Assembly: GCA_021323535.1 (NCBI GenBank)
Contig: JAJONO010000035.1
Span: 23,000-86,999 of the forward strand
Source of the DNA: Bacteroidota bacterium
GTDB taxonomy: Bacteria > Bacteroidota > Bacteroidia > B-17B0 > Aurantibacillaceae
Length of the DNA stretch: 64,000 nt
Direction of reading: 5' to 3'
Shown piece by piece: positions 8,570-15,882 of the stretch. Within the stretch, counting starts at the first letter, position 1. Each line of letters starts with the position of its first letter. The position numbers and the translations under genes were made by a program. The notes beneath the pieces were generated by a model. It did no database searches. It was not told the DNA's origin and worked only from the letters and a program-made list of their open reading frames with translations.

Positions 8570-8577
8570 TATCTTTG
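8570..8577 (+). promoter_or_regulatory. Bacteroidota -7 box TATCTTTG for the SpoIIE phosphatase gene
   Basis: Perfect match to TAnnTTTG, 5 nt before the ATG at 8583. A leader of only a few bases is implied. The -33 element is not obvious. Confidence 0.6.
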
Positions 8578-8582
8578 AATGA

Positions 8583-10004
8583 ATGTCGCTTTATAAAAAG
8601 ATAACCAGCATAGGCATCACACCTGAAACTCCTTTTGAGTTAAGGAACAAGCTCCGTGTGTTTAACAACGCGAACATGGTTATTTTCTGCATCAGCGCGC
8701 TTTATAGTATTGTTGGAGTTTCCCAGAGTTTTTTTATTGCTGTTAGCGTTACTTTGTATTCGCTTTTTTCTAACGTTCTGTCTTTTATTTTGGTTAACGC
8801 TGGTAAATATAAGGCGGCGTTCCATTATACCATCTGGTACGGGTTTACTTTTTTAACAGCCTTCAGTATTCTCTTTGGCGGTGTAAACAATTCGTATTAT
8901 TATTTTTTATTTCTCCCGGTTGCCTGCAACATTTTGTTTGATGATTTAAAGACCACGATCGTGTATGTTGTTATCAGCGCTATTCTTATGGTTGGTAATG
9001 TTTATTACATCGATCATTATGAGCCCTATTATGATATGGAAGCCTGGATGAAGTATTTCAGTTATCCGAACATTCTCTTCGCGTCTCTGCTCATATTTCT
9101 TGGCGTAAGATTATTCAAGCAGGAAAATCTCAAATACGCGCATCAGATCGAAGAACAGAAAAAAGTTCTTGAAGAAAAGAATCAGGAAATTACCGACAGT
9201 ATCAATTACGCAAAAAAGATTCAGTCTGCTCTTATTCCATCAGAGCAGGAATTCAATTTGCACTTCAAAAGTAGTTTTGTTCTTTTTAAACCAAAGGATA
9301 TTGTGAGCGGTGATTTTTATTGGGTTACTAAAGTGGAGCGTAGCGCGGCTAAACACAGCATTGGTTTTGTATCGTCTTCACCTGATTCTGATCTGCCTCC
9401 TCAACGCTTTTACACATTTTATGTAACCGGAGATTGTACGGGTCATGGTGTTCCGGGAGGGTTTATGACGATGCTCGGAATTTCTTTCCTGGATGAGATC
9501 ATTAACGAAAAGAAAATCCTTGAGCCTGCAAAAATACTTGATCTGCTTCGTGAACGTATTATTCACACGCTGAAACAAACGGGCAGCACCGGCGAGAATA
9601 AAGACGGAATGGACATTGTGATCTGTCGTTTGGACCTTAACTCAAAAGTGTTAACGTACGCTGCGGCAAATAATTCACTGTACGTTTACAGCGATCATAA
9701 ATTCAACGAATATCTTCCCGATAAACAGCCATGCGGTTTTCATCACGAAACAAAACCATTCAGGGAACATCATATACAGTTGAAGGAAGGCGACGTGATC
9801 TACACCTTCACCGATGGTTACGCCGATCAGTTTGGCGGACCAAGAGGAAAGAAATTCAAATACAGGCAACTTGAAGAACTGACAATTTCATTGCAGGATA
9901 AATCATTAAAAGATCAGAAAACTGAATTGGAAAAAACCTTTGAGAACTGGAAAGGAAATTTGGAGCAGATAGACGACGTTTGTATGATTGGGATTAAATT
10001 ATGA
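8583..10004 (+). CDS. Membrane-anchored SpoIIE/PP2C-type serine phosphatase
   Basis: A 473-residue protein. The N-terminal third has about six membrane helices (residues 30-180). A coiled-coil linker follows with EITDSINYAKKIQSALIPSE (about 202-221), then a SpoIIE-type PP2C domain. Visible metal-site motifs are SGDFYW, GDCTGHGVPGGF, GMDIVI, FTDGYADQFGG and the terminal DDVCMIG. It likely dephosphorylates an anti-anti-sigma-type or other Ser/Thr target at the membrane. The linker motif matches the end of the TPR protein at 2199-3575, so both belong to one signalling-linker family. No STAS or HPK-like gene is nearby. Confidence 0.9.
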   Translation: MSLYKKITSIGITPETPFELRNKLRVFNNANMVIFCISALYSIVGVSQSFFIAVSVTLYSLFSNVLSFILVNAGKYKAAFHYTIWYGFTFLTAFSILFGGVNNSYYYFLFLPVACNILFDDLKTTIVYVVISAILMVGNVYYIDHYEPYYDMEAWMKYFSYPNILFASLLIFLGVRLFKQENLKYAHQIEEQKKVLEEKNQEITDSINYAKKIQSALIPSEQEFNLHFKSSFVLFKPKDIVSGDFYWVTKVERSAAKHSIGFVSSSPDSDLPPQRFYTFYVTGDCTGHGVPGGFMTMLGISFLDEIINEKKILEPAKILDLLRERIIHTLKQTGSTGENKDGMDIVICRLDLNSKVLTYAAANNSLYVYSDHKFNEYLPDKQPCGFHHETKPFREHHIQLKEGDVIYTFTDGYADQFGGPRGKKFKYRQLEELTISLQDKSLKDQKTELEKTFENWKGNLEQIDDVCMIGIKL

Positions 10005-10071
10005 TGCAAACGGAGTAGCTTGCTCGCGCGAAGACGAGGAGACGTTTGTATAATTGGAATTAAACTATAAT
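9971..10071 (+). repeat. Partial duplication of the phosphatase gene 3' end
   Basis: The last about 32 nt of the phosphatase gene (9971-10003) recur with a few base changes just after its stop (about 10039-10071). Both share GACGTTTGTAT then ATTGG and ATTAAA. The copy is out of functional context. Between them lies a GC-rich stretch with GCTTGCTCGCGCG. Confidence 0.65.
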
Positions 10072-10074
10072 ATT

Positions 10075-10138
10075 GTTTAAAATTGTTCAAAGTGGTTTAA
10101 TTGGTTTAAACTGTTTTATCCTTTAAACAATTTTAAAC
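10075..10138. repeat. 13-bp perfect inverted repeat in AT-rich spacer
   Basis: GTTTAAAATTGTT (10075-10087) and its exact complement (10126-10138) flank further GGTTTAA words. It may form a hairpin between the phosphatase and the acetyltransferase genes. It belongs to the TTTAAAC/TAAAC spacer type seen elsewhere in the window. Confidence 0.55.
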
Positions 10139-10161
10139 TACTTTAAACAATTGTTGAAATC

Positions 10162-10704
10162 ATGTATATCTACGAAGATAATCTCGAAACACCCCGTTTA
10201 ATTACGCGAAAATTAGAAGAAACCGACCGGGATACGCTTGTTGAATTTTTTTCTGATAAAGACTGTACGGAATTTCTTTCCAGGGTCATGGTAGATAACG
10301 ATCCCGTTGCAACTTCTGAAAGATGGATCGCTAAACAACTCGGAAGATATTCAGAGAATAGATATGGCCTTCAGGTTTTGATTGAGAAAAGAACAGGAGA
10401 TTTTATCGGACAGTGCGGCTTGCTGGCACAGGAAGTAAATGGAGTTAAAGAACTTGAAGTCGGGTATCACATCTTTAAAAAGCATTGGGGAAAAGGTTAT
10501 GCACCCGAAGCGGCAATGCGATTCATGAAATATGCGTTCGATAACGGCCTTGCAGATTCTGTGATTTCTATTATTCACGTCGACAATATTAAATCGCAGA
10601 AAGTGGCATTGAAAAATGGATTGAAAAAGGACAAAGTAATACGCTACAACAATCTTGATGTAGTTGTATACAGGATGGATAAATCAGATTTTAAAGGATT
10701 TTAA
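10162..10704 (+). CDS. GNAT family N-acetyltransferase (RimJ/RimL-like)
   Basis: A 180-residue cytoplasmic acetyltransferase. The N-terminus (ETPRLITRKLEETD) is the usual RimJ/RimL-type opening. The acetyl-CoA loop region reads HWGKGYAPEAAMRFMKYAF (motif A, Q/RxxGxG/A-like) and the late VDNIKSQKVALKNG is motif B. The family acetylates protein N-termini, amino acids or small amines; the substrate here is unknown. It stands alone between an AT-rich palindromic spacer and the pirin gene. Confidence 0.88.
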   Translation: MYIYEDNLETPRLITRKLEETDRDTLVEFFSDKDCTEFLSRVMVDNDPVATSERWIAKQLGRYSENRYGLQVLIEKRTGDFIGQCGLLAQEVNGVKELEVGYHIFKKHWGKGYAPEAAMRFMKYAFDNGLADSVISIIHVDNIKSQKVALKNGLKKDKVIRYNNLDVVVYRMDKSDFKGF

Positions 10705-10769
10705 ACTAACTTGAAACCCTTTAACAATCCTTAAGTCTGGTCCATATATTTATTACGTAAAATTGTATC

Positions 10770-11636
10770 ATGAAAAAATCCATTGAACAAATCATTTCTG
10801 CTCCGGCGCCTCACATGGTGGGCGATGGATTCAGAGTACATAATTTCTTTCCGGGCAATCACGATATCCGTCGTATGAGTCCCTTCTTTCTGGTAGATTA
10901 TGGTTCTAAGATCGAATTTAATCCGAGCGAGCATCAGCGAGGTGTTGGCGTGCATCCTCACCGTGGTTTTGAAACCGTAACGTTAGCCTATCATGGAAAA
11001 GTGGCGCATCACGATAGTGGCGGTAACAGCGGCGTTATTGAAGAAGGTGGCGTTCAGTGGATGACGGCCGGAAGCGGAGTGTTGCATAAAGAATATCATG
11101 AAAAAGAATTCAGCAAAAAAGGCGGCACGTTTCAGATGGCGCAGTTATGGGTGAACCTTCCTGCAAAATATAAAATGACAAAACCAAAATACCAGGGATT
11201 TACTCAACAGGAATTATCAAAATATGAAGTTCCGGGAAATGGAGGAGTAATAGAAGTGGTAGCTGGTGAGTTTAATGGTGTAAAAGGACCGGCCAGTACT
11301 TTTTCTCCTGTGAATTTATTTAATGCACGATTAAATAAAGGAGCCAGGTTGAATATGGAACTTCCTGAGAATTTTAATACATCTATCATTGTTATTGAAG
11401 GGACCGCAACTGTGAATGGTAAAACTGCGAAAACAGATGAACTCCTTCTCTTTAAAAACGATGGCACAGAAATTGAAATTGAAGCAAATGAGAATGCAGT
11501 TCTTCTTGTTATGAGCGGCGAACCGATCAACGAACCAATCGTACCTTATGGACCTTTCTTAATGAACTCCAAGGAAGAAATCATGCAGGCCTATGACGAT
11601 TTTCATAAAGGGAAATTCGGGGTACTGGAAGATTAA
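10770..11636 (+). CDS. Pirin family protein
   Basis: A 288-residue bicupin. The metal-binding pattern of pirins is complete: His62 and His64 (VHPHRGFETV), His106 and Glu108 (GVLHKEYH). Conserved GGVQWMTAGSG and the second cupin ending EPIVPYGPF are also seen. Bacterial pirins can act as quercetin dioxygenases or redox-sensing regulators; which applies here cannot be told. Length is typical. It is probably a single-gene unit with its own promoter in the 65-bp spacer (TATATTTA near 10745). Confidence 0.9.
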   Translation: MKKSIEQIISAPAPHMVGDGFRVHNFFPGNHDIRRMSPFFLVDYGSKIEFNPSEHQRGVGVHPHRGFETVTLAYHGKVAHHDSGGNSGVIEEGGVQWMTAGSGVLHKEYHEKEFSKKGGTFQMAQLWVNLPAKYKMTKPKYQGFTQQELSKYEVPGNGGVIEVVAGEFNGVKGPASTFSPVNLFNARLNKGARLNMELPENFNTSIIVIEGTATVNGKTAKTDELLLFKNDGTEIEIEANENAVLLVMSGEPINEPIVPYGPFLMNSKEEIMQAYDDFHKGKFGVLED

Positions 11637-11700
11637 AGCAGGTATTATCCGACAGAAACCACAAAGTACGTAATTAATATTTCTGAATTTCAATAAGGCA

Positions 11701-13452
11701 TTACTCCAACTTCACCTCATTAAATTTCTCCGGGTCAAATAAATCTTTGCTCAACTCCTTGGGGAATTTAATATCGAAGTATTTTTCTGTCATGTTTACG
11801 ATACCATTTTGTTTGAACACAACACGTGTTGCCACCCAATTATTTTCTATGCTTTTATAATCTGTAAAAATGCAATCGTTGATGCCTTTGCCTTGTTTGT
11901 AAACCAATCGTACCATGTAAAAACGTTCAGCGTCTATCCACACCTGGTTACTGGTAGAATCGTTCTTAGTAGCACCAACAACGAATACTTTTCTTCCTTC
12001 AAAAATATCTTCGCGAACTAATTTTAAATTGTATCCAAGCGAATCAAGAATATGGGTGGTTTCATAAGGCTTCAGAAAATAAACGTCAAATGCGGCGAGA
12101 CAGAGATCATGGATTTTTGGTTTGCTCACCATTTTTTCATTTTCTTTAAAACCGTACACCATGTTATTAGCAAAGAGCACACCGTCTTTCGAATCTTTAG
12201 TTTTAAATTTGATCAGTAATTTTCCTGGCGAACTGCTCGCCTCGTGCCACACTTCCATTTTCTCTTCCTTACCGTTCTTAAAGAAACGTGTTTCCTGGCT
12301 GAACGTAAAATTTTTGTACCATCTTCCGCCAGCGTAAGCATTCCTCATAGCGGCGATAGCGTCGTAACCATCGCTGATCACATCTTTATTTTTACTGACA
12401 ATGGCGCCAATAGCAATCGCTATTTTTTCACCGTTTGGTTTGGTAACGATCCTTATTTTATTTGTAGCGGGCCCCATATAACTTTTCCCCCAGGTTTTTC
12501 CGCCGTCAAAAGTTTCAAATCCTGTTGGAACTGCGCCAACCCATCCATGTTTTTCATCCATGAAAGCGATCCCGAATTCTCTTACACTGATATCGTTCAC
12601 TAACGGAATTTCTTTCCAGGTGTTTCCTCCGTCTGTTGTTTTGGCGACATAACGTTGACTTGAAGTTTTTACTGTATCGTAACTTTGAACTGTTACATAA
12701 CCCACTTTTGGCGAAGGAAAAGAACATTTCCATGTGATCTCATACGGACGTTTACTCTCGTATTTCTTGTTCCAGGTTTTTCCACCATCGTTTGTCATTA
12801 TAATAAGAGCATGATTTTTATCGAGTTCGGTATTGCTTGCCGCGCAGATAATTCCTTCTTTCAGATTAAAGAATTTAATATCGAGAATGTAAGAGCAGTT
12901 TATATTCATGTCCTGCGAAACAAAGGTGTTTCCGTTATCGTGGCTTGTCATTATAAATGCGGGACTTCCAACTCTTCCGCCTGCGAATACATGAATTTTT
13001 TTGTCAAGGTTCCCCGAATTGATAATGGGTTCCCTGTAAATATCAAGAGCGCATAAACCTTTTACTGTGGGGCCCTTATACGAAACAGCAGTCCAGGTAT
13101 TGCCTCCATCAGTTGTTTTATAAAGCGGAACCGTATCAGTAACACCAGGAAAATAATCGGTGCCAATATTTCCGGCAAAACCAACAAGACTATCGGCAAA
13201 AGCAATGCATCTGAAAAAAGTTCCTTTCTGCTCAAAGCATAATTTCCAGTCCGTGCCTCCATTAACAGTTCTGTAAATTTTTCCGCTCCCATTACAATAC
13301 CAGCCCACGCGGTCATTCAGAAAATAAATATCGTCCTGTTTACCTTTGTATTCATCGGTTTTTAACTGTTGCCAATAAGGTTTTGTTTTTATTACCTGCG
13401 CCTGTATAAGGAAACACAAAAACGAAAATGAAACAAGAAAATAGTTTTTCAT
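11701..13452 (-). CDS. Secreted BNR/Ycf48-like repeat protein with LolA-like C-terminal domain
   Basis: About 583 residues from the ATG at 13452, which starts a signal peptide (MKNYFLVSFSFLCFLIQAQ). The upstream extension to 13518 is not needed. At least five Asp-box repeats are visible (KTTDGGNTW, MTNDGGKTW, KTTDGGNTW, ETFDGGKTW, TSHDNGNTF), implying a beta-propeller like sialidase/Ycf48 folds. No sialidase catalytic set was recognised. The last about 190 residues (KMEVWHEASSSPGKLLIKF to FNEVKLE) look like a lipoprotein-sorting LolA-type open barrel. No T9SS sorting domain is present, so it is probably periplasmic or exported by another route. Substrate unknown. Confidence 0.75.
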   Translation of the reverse strand: MKNYFLVSFSFLCFLIQAQVIKTKPYWQQLKTDEYKGKQDDIYFLNDRVGWYCNGSGKIYRTVNGGTDWKLCFEQKGTFFRCIAFADSLVGFAGNIGTDYFPGVTDTVPLYKTTDGGNTWTAVSYKGPTVKGLCALDIYREPIINSGNLDKKIHVFAGGRVGSPAFIMTSHDNGNTFVSQDMNINCSYILDIKFFNLKEGIICAASNTELDKNHALIIMTNDGGKTWNKKYESKRPYEITWKCSFPSPKVGYVTVQSYDTVKTSSQRYVAKTTDGGNTWKEIPLVNDISVREFGIAFMDEKHGWVGAVPTGFETFDGGKTWGKSYMGPATNKIRIVTKPNGEKIAIAIGAIVSKNKDVISDGYDAIAAMRNAYAGGRWYKNFTFSQETRFFKNGKEEKMEVWHEASSSPGKLLIKFKTKDSKDGVLFANNMVYGFKENEKMVSKPKIHDLCLAAFDVYFLKPYETTHILDSLGYNLKLVREDIFEGRKVFVVGATKNDSTSNQVWIDAERFYMVRLVYKQGKGINDCIFTDYKSIENNWVATRVVFKQNGIVNMTEKYFDIKFPKELSKDLFDPEKFNEVKLE

Positions 13453-13512
13453 TGGAGATATTTTTCCGAAAATTAAATAAATAGCCCCTTGCAAAATTAA
13501 CATTGGGATAAA

Positions 13513-13549
13513 CGGCAAAAAAAATCCCGGAGTGTTTAATTCCGGGATT
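13513..13549 (-). terminator. Rho-independent terminator for the M43 protease gene
   Basis: Read on the minus strand, an 8-bp GC-rich stem (AATCCCGG/CCGGGATT, loop about 11 nt) is followed by a run of T. It lies downstream of the protease gene ending at 13660 and upstream of the BNR gene. Confidence 0.75.
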
Positions 13550-13564
13550 CAATATTATCTATTT

Positions 13565-13651
13565 CTTTCAACCGCGATTTCGCAGATTTTCACAGATATA
13601 TTCTGATTAATTTATCAATCTGCGTGAGTCTGTGTAATCTGCGGCTTAAGT
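13565..13651. repeat. Dispersed palindromic repeat of the CTGTGTAATCTGCGG type
   Basis: Two arms of related words point at each other: CCGCGATTTCGCAGATTTTC on one side and CTGTGTAATCTGCGGC on the other, separated by an AT-rich centre. Similar CGCAGATT/ACACAGAT palindromes are familiar as intergenic repeats in many unrelated bacterial genomes. The role is unknown. Confidence 0.6.
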
Positions 13652-13659
13652 CGACAAGC

Positions 13660-15759
13660 TTATTCAATAACCAGCTTCTTGCTCATCTTAGCGCCATTAA
13701 CGCTCAGGTTCACAAAATAAATTCCTTTGGCAAGAGTATTGTTTTTATTAATGTTTACTGATTGTTCGCCACCGGTGAAATTATATTCTGAAGCTGGAAC
13801 TACATTTCTTCCTAAAACATCGATCACATCAATTTTTACATTGGCAGGATCATTCAGTTTAAATTTAACTGTAGCTTCTCCTTTTGCAGGATTAGGATAT
13901 AAAACGAATTGGAAATTTTTTGTGAGCTCATTCATACCAATGCTGCTTGATCCTGAAAAATTAATATCGTCAAGGTAGAAATTGTTTCCGTTACCCGCCG
14001 CTGTATTTTCCTGGAATGAAAAACGTACCCATACGGTTGGGGCTCCTGAAAAGATCGACCATGATGGATAATCATTTAATTTAATATGTTTCCATTGTGA
14101 TAGAGTAGGCACAAACGGAGAAGAGGTTGTTCCACCCGAACCGCTGGCTAATTGTGAAGTAGAAGGATTGTAAATGGTGGTCCAGTTTCCGCCGCAATCT
14201 TTAGACGCCTCTACTTTAAACACATCGTTATGGGTAGCGCTCTGGCGAGCATAAGCATATTCGAAAGTTAAAGTATCGTTAGGGTCATTTAAATTAACAG
14301 TGATCATTTGCAGATAATCGATTGCTCCGGCAGGGTTTGTACTACCGTCGATGAAATAAGAATTATTTCCGGTTTTAGCAGAGGAGTTTGTCAGGGCCCA
14401 GGTAACACCAGCATCAGGATTGGTTATCTGCCAGGTTGAAGGAAGTCCGCCTTCAAAACTTTCTGAGTAAGGAGATGTTGCAATACTTCCTGCGTTTAAA
14501 ACTGTTACAACAACCTGCGCTGTATTGCTTCCGCTTGCCGTAATTGCTTCACAAACAACCGTTGTTTGTCCTGGTGTATTAAACGTTACAACGGCGTTGT
14601 TAGCACCGGCGTTAGCAATGGTGGCGCCGTTATTAGCGGTCCACGAATAGGTCGACGGATTTGTGTTTGATGTGTACGAAATAATAGTTAAAGTATTTCC
14701 CGAACATACAGTAGCTGCGGGAGTAGCCGCAACGTACACCATTGGAATACAATTGGTGGCCGGATTGGTAATACCTGTATTGGAAAGATTACTGGGAGTG
14801 GATAGATTATTTCTACCTGCAACAGAACTGTTGAGCGCGTTCTGCATGCGAATAGCCTGCCCTTGCGTATACATTCTGCAGCAATACGAGTAATCCATGT
14901 AATTCTGTAAATTTTCCGGAGTACCAGGGTTACAAATGTCTGAATTAGCCAGAGCGCAGCTGGTATATCCTTTCGTAACAGGAGTATCGCTTACACCTTC
15001 ATCGCCACAGGCAACACCAGGCTGATTAGTTCCGCCCCAAACGTGAGGTAAATTTAACCAGTGACCAACTTCGTGCGTTAAAGCCCGCGACAAACCTACG
15101 TTACCGGTACCAATGCTTCCAACATAAGTGCTCAGGATCACAATAGCATCCTGTGCGGCAGGAACACCAGAGCCCGGAAGGTAAGTATATCCGGCTGCTC
15201 CGCTTGAAATGGATTTAACAACATAAATATTCAGATAATTCTGGCGAGGCCATGAATAAGCATAATGTAAAAGGTTTCCTGAAACCCAATCAGTTTTTGT
15301 ATCGTAATGCCTTATGATTCCATTGGTACAATTACCACTTGGGTCCCTCTTTGCAAGACGAAATTCAATTTGAGCGTTACCAATAATGTTCTTAAAAGGA
15401 GTAACAACAACGGCAGTATCCTGGTTAAGTTTTTGAAAATCTCTGCTAAGGATGTTAACGGCATCAATTACCTGCGCGTCTGAAATGTTTTCAGAACCTC
15501 CGGTGTGCATGATATGAAACACCACCGGTATTGTATAAATGGCAACAGCCGAGGTGGATTTGTTCTGATATGACCCGTTCTTAAAAAGCTGCTTATCAAG
15601 GCTTTCCGCAGCGTTTTGTTGCTGTTCGAATTGTTGCTTTAAATCGGGATGCTGGCTGAACCACTCGTTCATGGCTTCAGTTGAACTACAGGGATTAATT
15701 TCCTGGGCAAATGATGTAACCGAAACTAAAATGGCGGCAGATAAAAGTAATTTACGCAT
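13660..15759 (-). CDS. Secreted M43 (pappalysin/cytophagalysin-like) metalloprotease with T9SS type A domain
   Basis: About 699 residues from the ATG at 15759 (signal peptide MRKLLLSAAILVSVTSFAQ). The earlier in-frame start at 15849 adds a second hydrophobic stretch and is rejected. The zinc site HEVGHWLNLPH is at residues 229-239 and the Met-turn NYMDY near 286-290. Cysteines between them fit pappalysin-type M43. A PKD-like domain (about 370-450), a jelly-roll/MAM-like domain (about 460-615; YLDDINF) and a type A sorting domain (YPNPAKGEA...KKLVIE) follow. It should be exported through T9SS and attached to or released from the surface to degrade protein. Confidence 0.92.
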   Translation of the reverse strand: MRKLLLSAAILVSVTSFAQEINPCSSTEAMNEWFSQHPDLKQQFEQQQNAAESLDKQLFKNGSYQNKSTSAVAIYTIPVVFHIMHTGGSENISDAQVIDAVNILSRDFQKLNQDTAVVVTPFKNIIGNAQIEFRLAKRDPSGNCTNGIIRHYDTKTDWVSGNLLHYAYSWPRQNYLNIYVVKSISSGAAGYTYLPGSGVPAAQDAIVILSTYVGSIGTGNVGLSRALTHEVGHWLNLPHVWGGTNQPGVACGDEGVSDTPVTKGYTSCALANSDICNPGTPENLQNYMDYSYCCRMYTQGQAIRMQNALNSSVAGRNNLSTPSNLSNTGITNPATNCIPMVYVAATPAATVCSGNTLTIISYTSNTNPSTYSWTANNGATIANAGANNAVVTFNTPGQTTVVCEAITASGSNTAQVVVTVLNAGSIATSPYSESFEGGLPSTWQITNPDAGVTWALTNSSAKTGNNSYFIDGSTNPAGAIDYLQMITVNLNDPNDTLTFEYAYARQSATHNDVFKVEASKDCGGNWTTIYNPSTSQLASGSGGTTSSPFVPTLSQWKHIKLNDYPSWSIFSGAPTVWVRFSFQENTAAGNGNNFYLDDINFSGSSSIGMNELTKNFQFVLYPNPAKGEATVKFKLNDPANVKIDVIDVLGRNVVPASEYNFTGGEQSVNINKNNTLAKGIYFVNLSVNGAKMSKKLVIE

Positions 15760-15858
15760 TATTGTGTTTTTTTGATTAGTATCAAATATAAGCAAAAAAA
15801 AGTAGGTTTCAAGGCGTAAAATAAATGTAATATATTTTAATGATTTCACTCAATCTGT

Positions 15859-15866
15859 TATATTTG
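15859..15866 (+). promoter_or_regulatory. -7 box TATATTTG for the E1 gene
   Basis: Matches TAnnTTTG. Transcription would start around 15870, at or just after the possible ATG at 15868, so translation more likely begins at the ATG at 15883. Confidence 0.6.
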
Positions 15867-15882
15867 TATGTTAAGGTACACT

